Shown here: positions 1-11,089 of the stretch, in pieces | How the letters are laid out: each line of letters begins with the position of its first letter | How positions within the stretch are numbered: the first letter of the stretch is position 1 | Source: Megaustenia siamemsis | Taxonomy: Eukaryota; Mollusca; Gastropoda; Stylommatophora; Ariophantidae | Reading direction: 5' to 3' | DNA length: 64,000 nucleotides | NCBI GenBank assembly: GCA_032433765.1 | Contig: JAVIAB010000101.1 | Location: 60,208,092 to 60,272,091 of the forward strand | The notes under the pieces: generated by a model | What the model was told of the DNA's origin: nothing | Database searches by the model: none | The model's input: only the letters and a program-made list of their open reading frames with translations | Position numbers and translations under genes: made by a program

Positions 1-414
1 CAGTCCAGCACTTGCTTCTGCTGCTGTCATTAGTATTTTGCTCTGTGAGTCCCACATTTCATTGATATCTAAGTCTATTTCACCAAGTGCTGAATAACAA
101 TTACTTAGCTCTATGTTAAACTTTTCCTTTATTGCTTCATCTTTCAGTTTATGACTATCAATTTTATGTGTAATTGACCTCTTCTGTTGGTTTCTAAATT
201 TTAATCTTATTTTCCCAATGCACAGGTTGTGGTCACTATTAACATCAGCACCTCTGTATGCTCTTACATCTATTAATGATGATCTGAATTGTTGTTTAAT
301 ACATAGGTGGTCAATTTGATTTGATGTTCTATCATCAGGAGATATCCATGTTGTTTTGTGGATATTTTTATGTGAAATAATGTCCCACCTATAACTAAAT
401 TTTCTATTAAACAT
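1..414 (-). mobile_element. LINE L-A, AP-endonuclease C-terminal part (open, runs off window)
   Basis: The minus strand is open from an ATG at 414 to base 1, about 138 codons, and continues beyond the window. It contains the end of an apurinic-endonuclease-like domain of a non-LTR retrotransposon: TWISPDDRTSNQIDHLCI (the SxIDHL-type motif) and, further on, DVRAYRGADVNSDHNLCIGK (the SDHxLV-type motif with the catalytic Asp-His). The stretch after it resembles the linker towards the reverse transcriptase. It has no stop or frameshift, in contrast to the plus-strand remnant of the same family that starts a few bases away, head to head. Together they look like one 5'-inverted insertion. The domain call is secure; the LINE clade (RTE-like or related) is not. 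Confidence 0.8.
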
Positions 415-420
415 ATAGAC

Positions 421-1250
421 TATAGATTGCATCATAAAAATAACTCAGAACAACGGAAGCGGAATCTAGTGGTCACTGACCAAACAACTTAATGACCTAG
501 ACTTTGCTGATTTCATAGCTCTCCTATTACATAATCAACATATGCTAAATATGATGAGAATGCTTGATGATAGATCACGACAGATGGGACTGAAAGTAAA
601 ATGTGATTAAAACCATAATTATGAGAATTAAGGCAGTTGGCAATAAACAAATAATAATAGGAGAACTACCTCTGCTAGACGTATAATCGTACATACATGT
701 ATAGTAATATCAAAACCAGGATACAAAAGGCAAGAGAAGCATTCGTTGCACTAGGAAACTTTGGGAAATCCAAAGGAATTAGGTTTAAAACAACAACAAC
801 AAATTGTGAACCCAATGTTAAGTCAGTCCTATTATATGGCTGTGAAACATGGAGAACAACAAAAATGGCAATCATGAAGATGCATATCTTTTTTAATGGA
901 TGCTTGCACAGAATTAAAGAATGAAAATGACAGAATAAAATCACAAACAATGCATTTTAGAAACGTACTAGTTAAATACCAGTGGATAAAGAGATACAAC
1001 GAAGATGATTGCGCTGTATAAGACATGCACTGCGGAAGTCATCTGAGAGTATCATATAACATGCATTTTTTTGGAATCCCCAAGAAAAAAAAAAGAAAAA
1101 GAGGAAGACCACAATTTTCTTGGACAAAACACATGGAAGCAAACATGACGATTACGGGGAAGATATGGAATGATAGAATGGCAAGAACAAGAACGCTTGG
1201 AAAGTGTATGTTGAAGATGTATGCTTCACAGGGAGCTGACATGACTTAGA
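421..1250 (+). mobile_element. LINE L-A, decayed reverse transcriptase 3' part
   Basis: Fragments in several frames follow the order of an L-A ORF2 C-terminus. First comes WSLTKQLNDLDFADF, where the catalytic FADD has become FADF. Then the thumb region SVLLYGCETWRTTK at about 820-860, and last the basic tail KKKRKRGRPQFSWTKHMEA at about 1080-1140. Several stops and frameshifts break it, so it is dead. It lies head to head with the endonuclease part at 1-414. The copy at 51.66-52.70 kb is the closest relative in the window. Confidence 0.8.
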
Positions 1251-2500
1251 AATATAAACGCGCACCCATATATTCAATGACTAGCTTCTTCATCCTGTCC
1301 ACAATCCCTTTACACCATTGTAGCACGAATATATGTAGTGCCTTATGATCGAGTAATCTCATGCCTTCAAGAATGCATCTTTAGATGTTGAGAACACATT
1401 CATTCTTGTTGCGTGACTTTGAACTTACTCCAAGTTTACTTCATAATTGTCTCTTCCATATATGCCGTCACTATTTTTATCAATTGTCCTTCAACTTTTC
1501 CCTCTAATATTTATCCGCCTCAAAATTTACTACATTATCATCCTTTTCCCTCCCACATTCTCAGGAATTGTATTTCTATTTGAGAAAGTTCAGCGGCTAT
1601 ATCAGTAACAATACTATCATACTGTTATTACGTTTACATTTGTTATATTGCTCTCTAATTTACGCGATGGATAACCAATATTTGATAACCAGATCAGTCT
1701 GCCTCCAGTTTACATTACATTATAAGAAGCTAAAGGGCCGAAACACTTGCTCGACGGGGTCCACTTCTGATTATCAGATTGCCTCCTGCTGCGAAGCTCT
1801 GTACAAAGAGTTTCCTACTACCTCAGCTCATTATAATAAATGACGTCTCGCCTCGATACTTCCCAATATCAAATGGTCACCATAGTTACTATGGCAACCA
1901 ATTTCTTCATCTCACGCATCTTTGTTCTCACCTTTTCCACATATTTTGTCGCCTGAAATAGAGTAAATGGGTTGTTTAGCTTTGATGAAATTGCTTATTT
2001 CCAATGAGTGTCTTTTACTTGTCTTTCTAAACAAAGAGCACATGTATTTATTGTCCGTGTGGTGTTTTTTTTAAATAATGCACGCCCCATTGAGAATGAT
2101 TTTTAACATTGCAGTAATAACGTAGTTTCATAATAATAATAATAATAATAATGGTGTTGACATATATGAGGATTAAATTGCTCATAATGTTTTAAAATCA
2201 ACTGTTTCGTTATGTTTATGTGATGGCTCATTTAACTTACCACTGCCATTTTTAATGTCAATACTTCAATTGGAGACTGGAAATACAACAACATGGGATA
2301 TTAGGGAAAACTAAACTTTAACATTGATTGAAGGGATAATTCATAATGTTGGTCTGAATTTGCTCCAATAGATTCATTGGTTAAGATAAAGGAGTAGCAA
2401 CTTGTTGAAAGAGCATTGTACGTAATGTAGATAATATAAATAATTTATTCAGTATGATCTTTGGCGTCTTCACAGACGATTTTTCTTTATTCTTCTATTT
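1251..2500. other. No gene recognised; contains a (TAA)n microsatellite
   Basis: AT-rich sequence with only short chance frames. The one ordered feature is a run of about seven TAA triplets at 2130-2152. The last 40 bases lead into the 50-bp tandem array. Confidence 0.6.
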
Positions 2501-3420
2501 CTAGTCAACCTTAGCTAACCAGTGATACAACTCCCAATATCCATCTATCTCTAGTCAACGATGGCTAAACAGTGATGCAACTCCCAATATCCATCTATCT
2601 CTAGTCAACGATGGCTAAACAGTGATGCAACTCCCAATATTCATCTATCTCTAGTCAACGATGGCTAAACAGTGATGCAACTCCCAATATCCATCTATCT
2701 CTAGTCAACGATGGCTAAACAGTGATGCAACTCCCAATATCCATCTATCTCTAGTCAACCTTAGCTAACCAGTGATACAACTCCCAATATCCATCTATTT
2801 CTAGTCAACCTTAGCTAACCAGTGATACAACTCCCAATATCCATCTATCTCTAGTCAACCTCAGCTAACCAGTGATACAACTCCCAATATATATCTATCT
2901 CTAGTCAACGATGGCTAACCAGTGATTCAACTACCAATATATATATATATATATATATCCCTAGTCAACCTTGGCTAACCAGTGATACAACTCCCAATAT
3001 CCATCTATCTCTAGTCAACGATGGCTAACCAGTGATACAACTCCCAATATCCATCTATCTCTAGTCAACGATGGCTAACCAGTGATACAACTCCCAATAT
3101 ATATCTATCTCTAGTCAACCTCAGCTAACCAGTGATACAACTCCCAATATCCATCTATCTCTAGTCAACGATGGCTAACCAGTGATGCATCTCCCAATAT
3201 TCATCTATCTAAGTCAACCTTGGCTAACCAGTGATACAACTACCAATATATATCTATCTCTAGTCAACCTTGGCTAATCAGTAATACAACTACCAATATC
3301 TATCTATCCCTAGTCAATCTTGGCTAACCAGTGATACAACTCCCAATTTGTATATATATATATATATATATCTAGTCAACCTTGGCTAACCAGTTAGAAA
3401 CTCCCATTAATCATCTACCG
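2501..3420 (+). repeat. Tandem array, 50-bp unit, about 18 copies
   Basis: The unit begins CTAGTCAACCTTAGCTAACC and ends CCATCTATCT. Two variants alternate, one with CCTTAGC or CCTTGGC and one with CGATGGC, in short homogeneous blocks. That suggests unequal exchange of multi-unit blocks. Inside two units, at about 2937-2957 and 3351-3371, the ATATCCATC segment has expanded into (TA)n. No open frame spans the array. Confidence 0.95.
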
Positions 3421-4050
3421 CTCGTCCGACTGGACAAATCATCCTTGAAACCATCAGTGGTTTAGATACAGCTTGTTGCTTATGGATGAACGTTCTATGG
3501 ATGTTTAGGAAGTTTCTAGACAACTGTCTTTCCGATTTTTGTTGGTTGGGGAGGGGGCGGGGTAAAGAATGCCATTGAAATATTAAACTATTATATTTTT
3601 TTTACGTTTAGTGATTCATCTGTGTCTTTCTTTTCTTAGTCTCTGCCCTGTTCATTTTCTGATAGTGTTCATTGTGTGGTCTAATCTCATGAATGACATT
3701 GTCGGCACCTTTTTTTTTTTTAACTCTAACTCTTTTAGATGTTTTTTTTTAATAGTATGGAATTGATTTGACATCTTCAGCATCATTTGTTCTACTCAAA
3801 CTAGGTGTATATTTTTAACATTTTTAAAATTGTCTGAAAATTGTGTTTGTCGCATGAACTTGATGTTCTCTACGCTAAGACTCCTTAGCCCTCTCTTGAA
3901 ATATGCCCCATCACCTCATGTGACCCGACTGGTATCGATGCTCATTATAACTTTATTACTATCTCAAATAATTATTAACTTTCTGACCCAGTTTTCTTAC
4001 ACGTGCAATCATGTATGTGTAGATTTTGTCCAGTCATAATCTCTAAATCA
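3421..4050. other. No gene recognised
   Basis: AT-rich sequence with several T-tracts (about 3710-3750). A 69-codon frame at 3830-4039 shows no family motif and is probably chance. Confidence 0.5.
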
Positions 4051-4435
4051 TTTATATGTAAATTGTTTCATGTCTTAATCTAGCTATAATTTTATATGTA
4101 AATTGTTTCATGTCTTAATCTAGCTATAATTTATATGTAAATTGTTTCATGTCTTAATCTAGCTATCATTTATATGTAGATTGTTTCCTCTCTTAATCTA
4201 GCTATCATGTATATGTAGAATATGTCCTGTCTTATTCTAGCAATCATTTATATGTAGATTGTGTCCTGTTTTAATCTAGCAATCATTTATATGTATATTG
4301 TTTCCTCTCTTAATCTAGCTATCATGTATATGTAGAATATGTCCTGTCTTATTCTAGCAATCATTTATATGTAGATTGTTTCCTGTCTTAATCTAGCTAT
4401 CATTTATATGTAGATTGTTTCATGTCTTACTCTAG
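4051..4435 (+). repeat. Tandem array, 39-40-bp unit, about 9-10 copies
   Basis: The unit begins TTTATATGTAAATTGTTTCA and continues with TGTCTTAATCTAGCTAT. Later copies diverge in a pattern: TGTCCTGTCTTATTCTAGCA versus TTTCCTCTCTTAATCTAGCT. They alternate as a two-unit higher-order repeat near 4170-4380. Confidence 0.9.
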
Positions 4436-5959
4436 CAGTGTTATCATGACTATTCTTTTTGACAATACTCGTATCTCTATGATTTCTTTTGCCACTTATG
4501 AGCCAATGAAAAGACTCACTCGCCGTGAACCCTTATTATAGGTGGATAAAATATGTTAAAGCTGTCTCAATCTTCAAGGAAATGTTTGCATGTTATCTGT
4601 GTTTATTGAAACATAATGGGCGTGACACTATGTGTTGTCCTTTCATTCTTTAGCACATGCTGGCAAAAGATGACATTCAATGACAATGCATGAAAACAGT
4701 ACTTAGTACCATCCAAGTTGTCCCCGCTTTTTCCCGGCTGTTGAACTATGATTATATTTGCCGTCTCACATTAATGTGTCTTGTTCTGCGACCAATGTTT
4801 GCAAGTAGTATCTTTTATATGAAATATAATACATATCTGGGATGTACATGGCGACTCTCCCCTCTGCATTTCATTGACTTTTCGTGCGATTGTCAGCGTC
4901 TGATTTCATTACGACAAAATACAAACAAAAGTTCCATTAATTTATCTGAATAGTGGTGAGAATAGTAAAGACATTAGCAAGGGGTGCAAGAACACGAATA
5001 GAGAACCTTTCTCGTTTTGTCAATGCTATGTTTGGGTCCATGTATGTGTTGAGAACGAAGCGGGCTACAATTAGCGTGTGGTAGCTAGGAATACATGAGA
5101 TAAAACATCGATAAAAGAGGCCAGAGGGAAAGAGTCGTTTGAAAATGTAAGAGAATATTTTAGTCAACAGCACAAATGATAAACTCTAGACATGTTTGGT
5201 GAAACATGATAACCCACGTCATAAATCAAGGTATACCTGAGAAGACCTGATAAGAGCAATGTGGTCCACGCCCACCTACCTGGAAGAGAAACTATATGGG
5301 GCAATCGATTCGCTTAAACGGACAGCTGCCTTCATGAGAGAATCTGGAATCTTACACTGATTACGTTTTTTATCGCAGAGAGATATCAAGGTATTTAATG
5401 ATAAGGTGATATCTAGTTGTGCATATCTGTATCCTGATTCTATAACCACCACACTACATGACTATCACCAGATACTCAATTATACAGATTAATGTTTGAT
5501 TGTTTTCCCAAGGACAGAAGGATGGTATGCTTTAGACTCACGCCAGGTAATATAAACTTGTTTTTAATTTTATTAATTTAACCGACATTTGGTAAGCGTC
5601 AAGGTGTCATTTAAGAAAAATAATGAAACGATTCACACGCAAACACATATTAAAAAAATATGTTTGTGTTAAAAATCTCTAGAATTAAGACAAGTTTTAC
5701 ATTAAATAGACTTTTATTAATTGTGCAGATTTTTAATTAAAAAGTGGATTTTAATTTTTTTTTTGGTGTGAAATATTACGTTAACTAGATTAAGATCCGT
5801 TATAAAACACCAATTACCAGGAGAATAAATGGAGTTTAGAAAAAAATAGAAGCTGCACAGATGAAATATTTCCAGGCAGGCAGCTAGTAGAAAAGAACAT
5901 AGACAATTTTTTTTTTTTATGTGTACATTTCATTTGTGGACCAAGAGAAAACTAAACCA
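4436..5959. other. No gene recognised; one low-complexity repeat fragment
   Basis: AT-rich sequence without convincing coding signal. A fragment at about 5220-5390 resembles 22,880-23,240 at its 3' end (CTGGAATC, then TACxCTGATT, then ATCGCAGAGAGA), so both may be pieces of one interspersed repeat. The remainder has only short frames. Confidence 0.4.
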
Positions 5960-6660
5960 CGAAATATCTTTATATACACCGAGTTATACACCGAGTTAAA
6001 CAACAAGTAACCCACTTTAAATATGTGGAACCAACATTCTCTGTAGATGGTAAGCTCAATAAAGAATTAGACATTCAATGCATTATGACAAATCAAATAT
6101 TGGAACAACTACCCCCTATACTTCAACATAATGCAATACACATTACCACCAAGAAACATCTTATACAGAGTATATTCGTTCCAAAATTGTGCAACCAATG
6201 TCAAACATGTCCACTTTGTCTATTCATAAAAGAAAACCTCTCACCACATAGGCGCTGTATCAAAGAAAAGCGCCTGGAGTGACTAGAAAAGGCATAATAG
6301 AAAATGATAATATTAGGGAAAGTGAAGGCATTGAATCAATCCTAAGCAACATACAAGCACAACAACAAATAAATTTATTTGCCAATCTAGAATGAATGCC
6401 GCGTGATTCCCGCACCATACAATACATACATTAAACGTGGAGAAAGGAGAAGAGCAGACCCAGAGTAAGATGGGCAGACAAAGAAACGTTACATCAACAT
6501 CGTTTGACTATATTTGAAGCAGCCAAAAGGGCGAGAAAAGACCTTTGTTTCCCCCGCGACACCAGAACCGGTGCAAGAGAAAGTGAAGAAAGACGTTTAT
6601 TTAACGCATCTCTACGCTGTACAGGTCATAACTGGTTCAAGAACTAATCTACATATTCAT
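5960..6660 (+). mobile_element. LINE L-B-like, decayed ORF2 C-terminus
   Basis: A frame at 6025-6282 reads FSVDGKLNKELDIQ and later FVPKLCNQCQTC. This matches the region after the reverse transcriptase thumb in L-B copies (compare CYQCQTW at 28.4 and 46.7 kb). Further on, frame-shifted pieces such as RRADPE and the FLPS-like FVSPATPE at about 6440-6570 follow the usual C-terminal order. Multiple stops and shifts mark it as dead. It ends about 150 bases before the palindromic element at 6.80 kb. Confidence 0.65.
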
Positions 6661-7281
6661 TAATTGCTGATATGTTTAGGTACAACCGTATAATGATAGG
6701 TGTTACTACTGTCTTTCTTTCAGTATATGTGATTTCGAATGTGCGTGTTACTTTTTAAATATGTATTATATTTTCCTGCGATTAGAACTAACACAATAGT
6801 AGTATAGTGTGGCGTTTAGGACCGTGAAACCCCGGAGTCAACGGTAATAAAATTACGGCCGCCTACTACCGACCAGCTGCCTCCCAGCTGCCGCCAACTA
6901 CCGCTAGTCTATCGAACGGAGTTGGCCATGATCTCTAGCATCAGAATTTGGACATCGCGTGTCGGTGACCCCGGAAGTCACCTCTTTAGGTTGTAAGGTG
7001 TGTGCTGACTTCTGGAGTTCTTTATGTACTTGCGCTGACCTTATTTTTTTATGTAAATATATTCTCGGTCGTGGAGTCACATTCTTTCTTCAAAATATTT
7101 ATTCAAACCAATAAAACATTAGCAAATTTATATTTTTTTTATTCAAGTATAGTATACAACCTTTTCCTTCTTTTAACTATTGTACACAATACACAATTTT
7201 AATACATATCAATAATATACGAATACAAGTTAATGGACTTTCATTACACAGAGACTTGATGAAAGTATTTTCTGAACGTTC

Positions 7282-7300
7282 GTGTGGTTTTTAACCACAC
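7282..7300. promoter_or_regulatory. 8-bp perfect hairpin conserved in both arms of element 1
   Basis: GTGTGGTT and AACCACAC flank a 3-base loop. The same hairpin is present at 12737-12755 in the right arm, so it was kept while flanking sequence diverged. It could be a protein-binding palindrome or a replication or transposition structure. The function is unknown. Confidence 0.5.
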
Positions 7301-7978
7301 AAGCTGGAACGTCATGAATAAACAACTGATCGGGAACTCTGGGAACTCGAGAACAGCCGTGTTATTGAGGGATGCGTGGAAGAAGCGTAGATCACCACTC
7401 TCTCTGTGTCTGAGAATAAAGTGGTGACCATAGTTTAGTTTAAAACAGGTTGTCTAACTATCAAACACACCATCATTATTATATGAAGTCCAGTCCGTGC
7501 TGATTGGGCGATCAGGTGGGTGTAAGAATATATATGTGTAAATTGTCTTATTGATAATAGAGTGCCTGTTTATAGCTGAGCACTTTTGTTGATATACAAC
7601 CCGCACATCATCTGACAGTGCTGCTAAAGGGTCATCGTTTTTGTGTTTTTTACTTGGAGGTAAATGTTCTTTATCTATCTTTCGTTTGGTCGACGATGAA
7701 GAGGTCGATATGGCAGTGGATTATGTTGTAGAAGTTGCTGATGGTGAAGCGGGTGTTGTAGAAGGTGCCAACGGGAAAGGTGGTAATGTAGATGGTGCCA
7801 AGGGGAAGGTGGATATGTAGACGGTGCCGATGATGAAGTGGTTGATGGCGTTGTTGTAGAACCTGAATGTTTCAGTCCTATATGGCTGGCTAAATAACAA
7901 CGTCTCGTATACGAGCATTGACAAGGGGACAATTATGCCGGATAAGGCGATGAGCAGCTCGAGTGCGTTGCATGATAA

Positions 7979-8130
7979 TATATTAATAAATGATTCAATC
8001 AGCGAGTAACTATGGCAGTCATTGACTGATGTCTGGATTAATCAATCATAGAATAACATTAGTATAGGAGGCGGATCAAAGAAATGACTCACATCTTGAT
8101 TAACCAATCAGAGAAGCGCATTAGACAAAG
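7979..8130. promoter_or_regulatory. CCAAT/GC-box module, element 1 left arm
   Basis: The block holds TTAACCAATCAGA and related TTAATCAATCATAG, with GGAGGCGGATC between them. It corresponds to about 11,790-11,925 in the right arm and to 55,690-55,860 and 60,811-60,980 in element 2. CCAAT boxes and GC boxes are typical of animal promoters. That this drives a neighbouring element gene is inference. Confidence 0.5.
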
Positions 8131-9060
8131 CATATGTAGTGCCTGTCGGGTCAGCGGAGGTGGAGAGTACAACGGTGTGGTGGGTTGCTTGAACTCGATT
8201 GACACCTGAGGTAATACCAGAGGAGTTCTTTGACCTTATTTTAAGCTCTGAAAGTTGAAATACCAATGTTTCCCACTTCAACGAATAACAGACATCATTA
8301 AATATCATTATTACAGCTCAGAAAACTTAGTCCCAAAACCAAAACGTTACTCCCATACCCACGAAAGCTTAGACTTTGGATTTCCATCTTTATCATTTCT
8401 ACGAATGAAACAGTAAAAGTAATCATTACAGGTCAGAAAACCTAGTTCCAAACCCAAAATTTCGGCCCATAGGCACAAACCGGAACGCAAAACCCTAAAA
8501 ATTTTAGACCCAAGGTTAAAATAGACACGAAATCCATAAATGTATATCCAAAGCCTAAAAGGTTAGTCCAAAAGACAAATAATTTACACCAAAACACAAA
8601 AATGTCATCGCATTTTCAAAAAGATGAACTGAAAACCCTATAAATCCAGTCCCAAAGTCACAAACATTAGACACAAAACATCAAAAAGGTTTATCAAAAA
8701 TCCAAAAAGTTAGTCTAAAAGACAAACAATTTAGTCTCAAAATACAAATATTTCGTCTCATAATCAAAAGGTTGAACTCAAAAATCTAAAATTAGGTCCA
8801 AAGAGATACTAATTTGACCTAAAAGGCCAAAAAAGTTATAGCCATAGGTCACATAAGTTACACCAAAAGAGATATTAATTTAACCTCAAAACACAAACAT
8901 TTCGTCTCATAAGCAAAAGTTTGAACTCGAGCTCTAAAATTTAGTCCCAAAGTGATACTAGTTACACACAAAAGTTGACAAATTTATAGCCAAACTCCAA
9001 AGGACAAAGTAATTTAACCCCTAAAAACAAATCTTTCATCTCATAAGCACAAAGTTGAAA

Positions 9061-9500
9061 ATGCAGGTTTTCTAGTGTGCCTTGATGGATGTATGTAGGT
9101 TGTCTAGTGTGTCATGATGGCTGTATGCAGGTTGTCTGGTGTATCGTGATGGTTGTATGTAGATTGTCGAGTGTGTCTTGATGGCTGAATGTAGGTTGTC
9201 TGGTGTGTCATTATGTCTGTATACATGTTGCCTATTGTTTCTGTATCACTGTTTGTAGGTTGTCTGGTTTGTCGTGATGGTTATATGTAGGTTGTAGTGT
9301 ATGTCGTGATGGTTGTATGTATGTTTTCTACTGTGTCTTGTTGACTGTATACAGGTTGTCTGGTATGTCGTGGTGCATGTATGTGGATTATCTACCGTGT
9401 CATGATGGTTGTATGCCGGTTGCCTAGTGTTTCTTGAGGAATGTATGTATGTTGTCTAGTGTGTTATGATGACTGTATGCAGGCTGTCCATTTGGACTTG
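9061..9500 (+). repeat. 32-bp minisatellite in element 1
   Basis: The unit is close to GTTGTCTAGTGTGTCGTGAT followed by GGCTGTATGTAG. About 13-14 diverged copies are present. The same unit, in the same orientation relative to the left end, forms the array at 54.8-55.3 kb and, inverted, at 61.37-61.97 kb in element 2. This is a main reason for calling the two elements related. Confidence 0.9.
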
Positions 9501-9789
9501 ATTTTGATATTATAAGTTTCTAAACATAATTTGAACTATGATACAAACGAGATTCACAAATTAGCGAAATTAGGCTACACAAATTACCCGTGGATTCTAA
9601 AAAAAATCAACTTATCTAAAAAAAGTTACTAAAGTAACATACTATAATATAAAGAACTAAAATAACACTTACTTTTATGTATCTGAAGGCGCGAAACACA
9701 TTCGTTGTCAACAACTGTAAACGTATATCTGATTACAAGATTCGCAGTGATGTTATATTTACTACTAAAAAGCTGCCCCGGCCCCTATC

Positions 9790-9970
9790 ATTGGGGGGTG
9801 GAGGTGTTAACAAAAATAAAACTGACCTCTGATGCAACACCGGATGGCTTACTAAAAATAGATTTTCATCTATAATGTATGGCCCGAGGAGTTACTAAAA
9901 TTGATTTTGACCTATTATGCAATGCCCGATAGGTTAATAAAAATAGATTTTGACTTATGATGTAATACCA
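9790..9970 (+). repeat. Short direct repeats, TACTAAAAATAGATTTTGA type
   Basis: Three imperfect copies, each about 60 bases, contain a TACTAAAAATAGATTTT-like core followed by CCTATTATGCAATxCC. The same core occurs in both arms of element 2 (about 56,690-56,765 and 59,915-59,985). It is shared family sequence of unknown function. Confidence 0.7.
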
Positions 9971-10369
9971 ACGTGTCAACATATCAATCACAAAGACTTT
10001 AATACAGCTGAGTAAACCCAAATAAATTATTAGAATTACCTAAATAAAGTTTTCACATGATGATAGTAGGACTGTGTCTAAATGATTAATGAAAATATTC
10101 TTACAACACTAGAAAAAAACAAAACACATGAAAACACCGCTTTGAAAGACTATACTTAAAAGTACACGCCCCTGTCACAAAACTGTGCTAAAGAACAGTA
10201 CTACTACTTCTCACATGGTTACACCCCTGACATAACTCTACAAAGAAAGTGCTAACAAACATGAAAACTGCGTTCCTGACATAACCCCACTAAAAGAAAA
10301 TGGTACTTCAAAACATGAAAATTACGCCACACTTATAACGCTACTAAAAGAAAAAAGTGGTACTCCCAA

Positions 10370-10900
10370 CTATTTTTAATTGACACGCTATTGAAATTGT
10401 TAAAAATAGTAAATTTAAACTCTAGGCTTACCCTACACTTTATTGTATATATCCTCGTATAAAGAACTTGCGTAAAAAGCACTTTTATGTTTCTTGCTCC
10501 TCCCCCCCCCCCCAGCCCATTTTTGTTGAATACGCCTTGAAATTGTTAAAAAAAATAAACCCTAGGCGTACTTTAAACTTTATTTTAGACACCCTGTAGC
10601 AAAAAATTACTTAAAAATCACTTTTATGATTTTTACCCTCTGATAATTATGAGGGAAACGCCTATGAAACTGTTAAAAATAGTAAATTTACTCTCTAAGC
10701 TTTTCCCAAACTTAATATTAGACACCCAATATCAAGAATTTACTTAAAAATGCAATGTTATGATTTTTACCCCTAACCACTTTTTGATGGATACGCCTAT
10801 GACAAATTTATATTAAATAGTTTCTATGAAACTATTAACATAAGTAAATATAATCTCTAACCTTACCTCAACCTTTATTTTTGACACCCCTATATATTAA
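10370..10900 (+). repeat. Four degenerate direct repeats of about 130-180 bp in the core of element 1
   Basis: Each copy contains AAATTGTTAAAAATAGTAAA or a close variant, followed by a CTCTAGGCTTACC-like segment and CTTTATTTTAGACACCC. No coding frame is preserved. The C-tract at 10,502-10,513 lies inside one copy. Confidence 0.7.
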
Positions 10901-11089
10901 CGTCAAATAAAAAATCAATTAAAAATTACTAGTAATATATGGCATTTTTGACGGGTAAACGTACCTTTGAAGACATATTATTACTTATATAATTAGTCTA
11001 ACCGAACAGCAAGGCACATTTTCTTTCTATATGAGAGTCTACCCGTATCTGTAAATGTCATATACCACTACTAAGTTTTACCTAAATTA

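Larger units (their letters stand above)
6801..9000 (+). repeat. Left terminal inverted repeat of element 1
   Basis: It pairs with about 11,090-12,880. Compared with the right arm it has an extra block of roughly 330 bases at about 6897-7225, just inside the terminal 95 bases. The perfect hairpin GTGTGGTT-TTT-AACCACAC lies at 7282-7300. Its version of the D/V-rich frame (about 7620-7950) is broken by stops and shifts. Confidence 0.85.
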
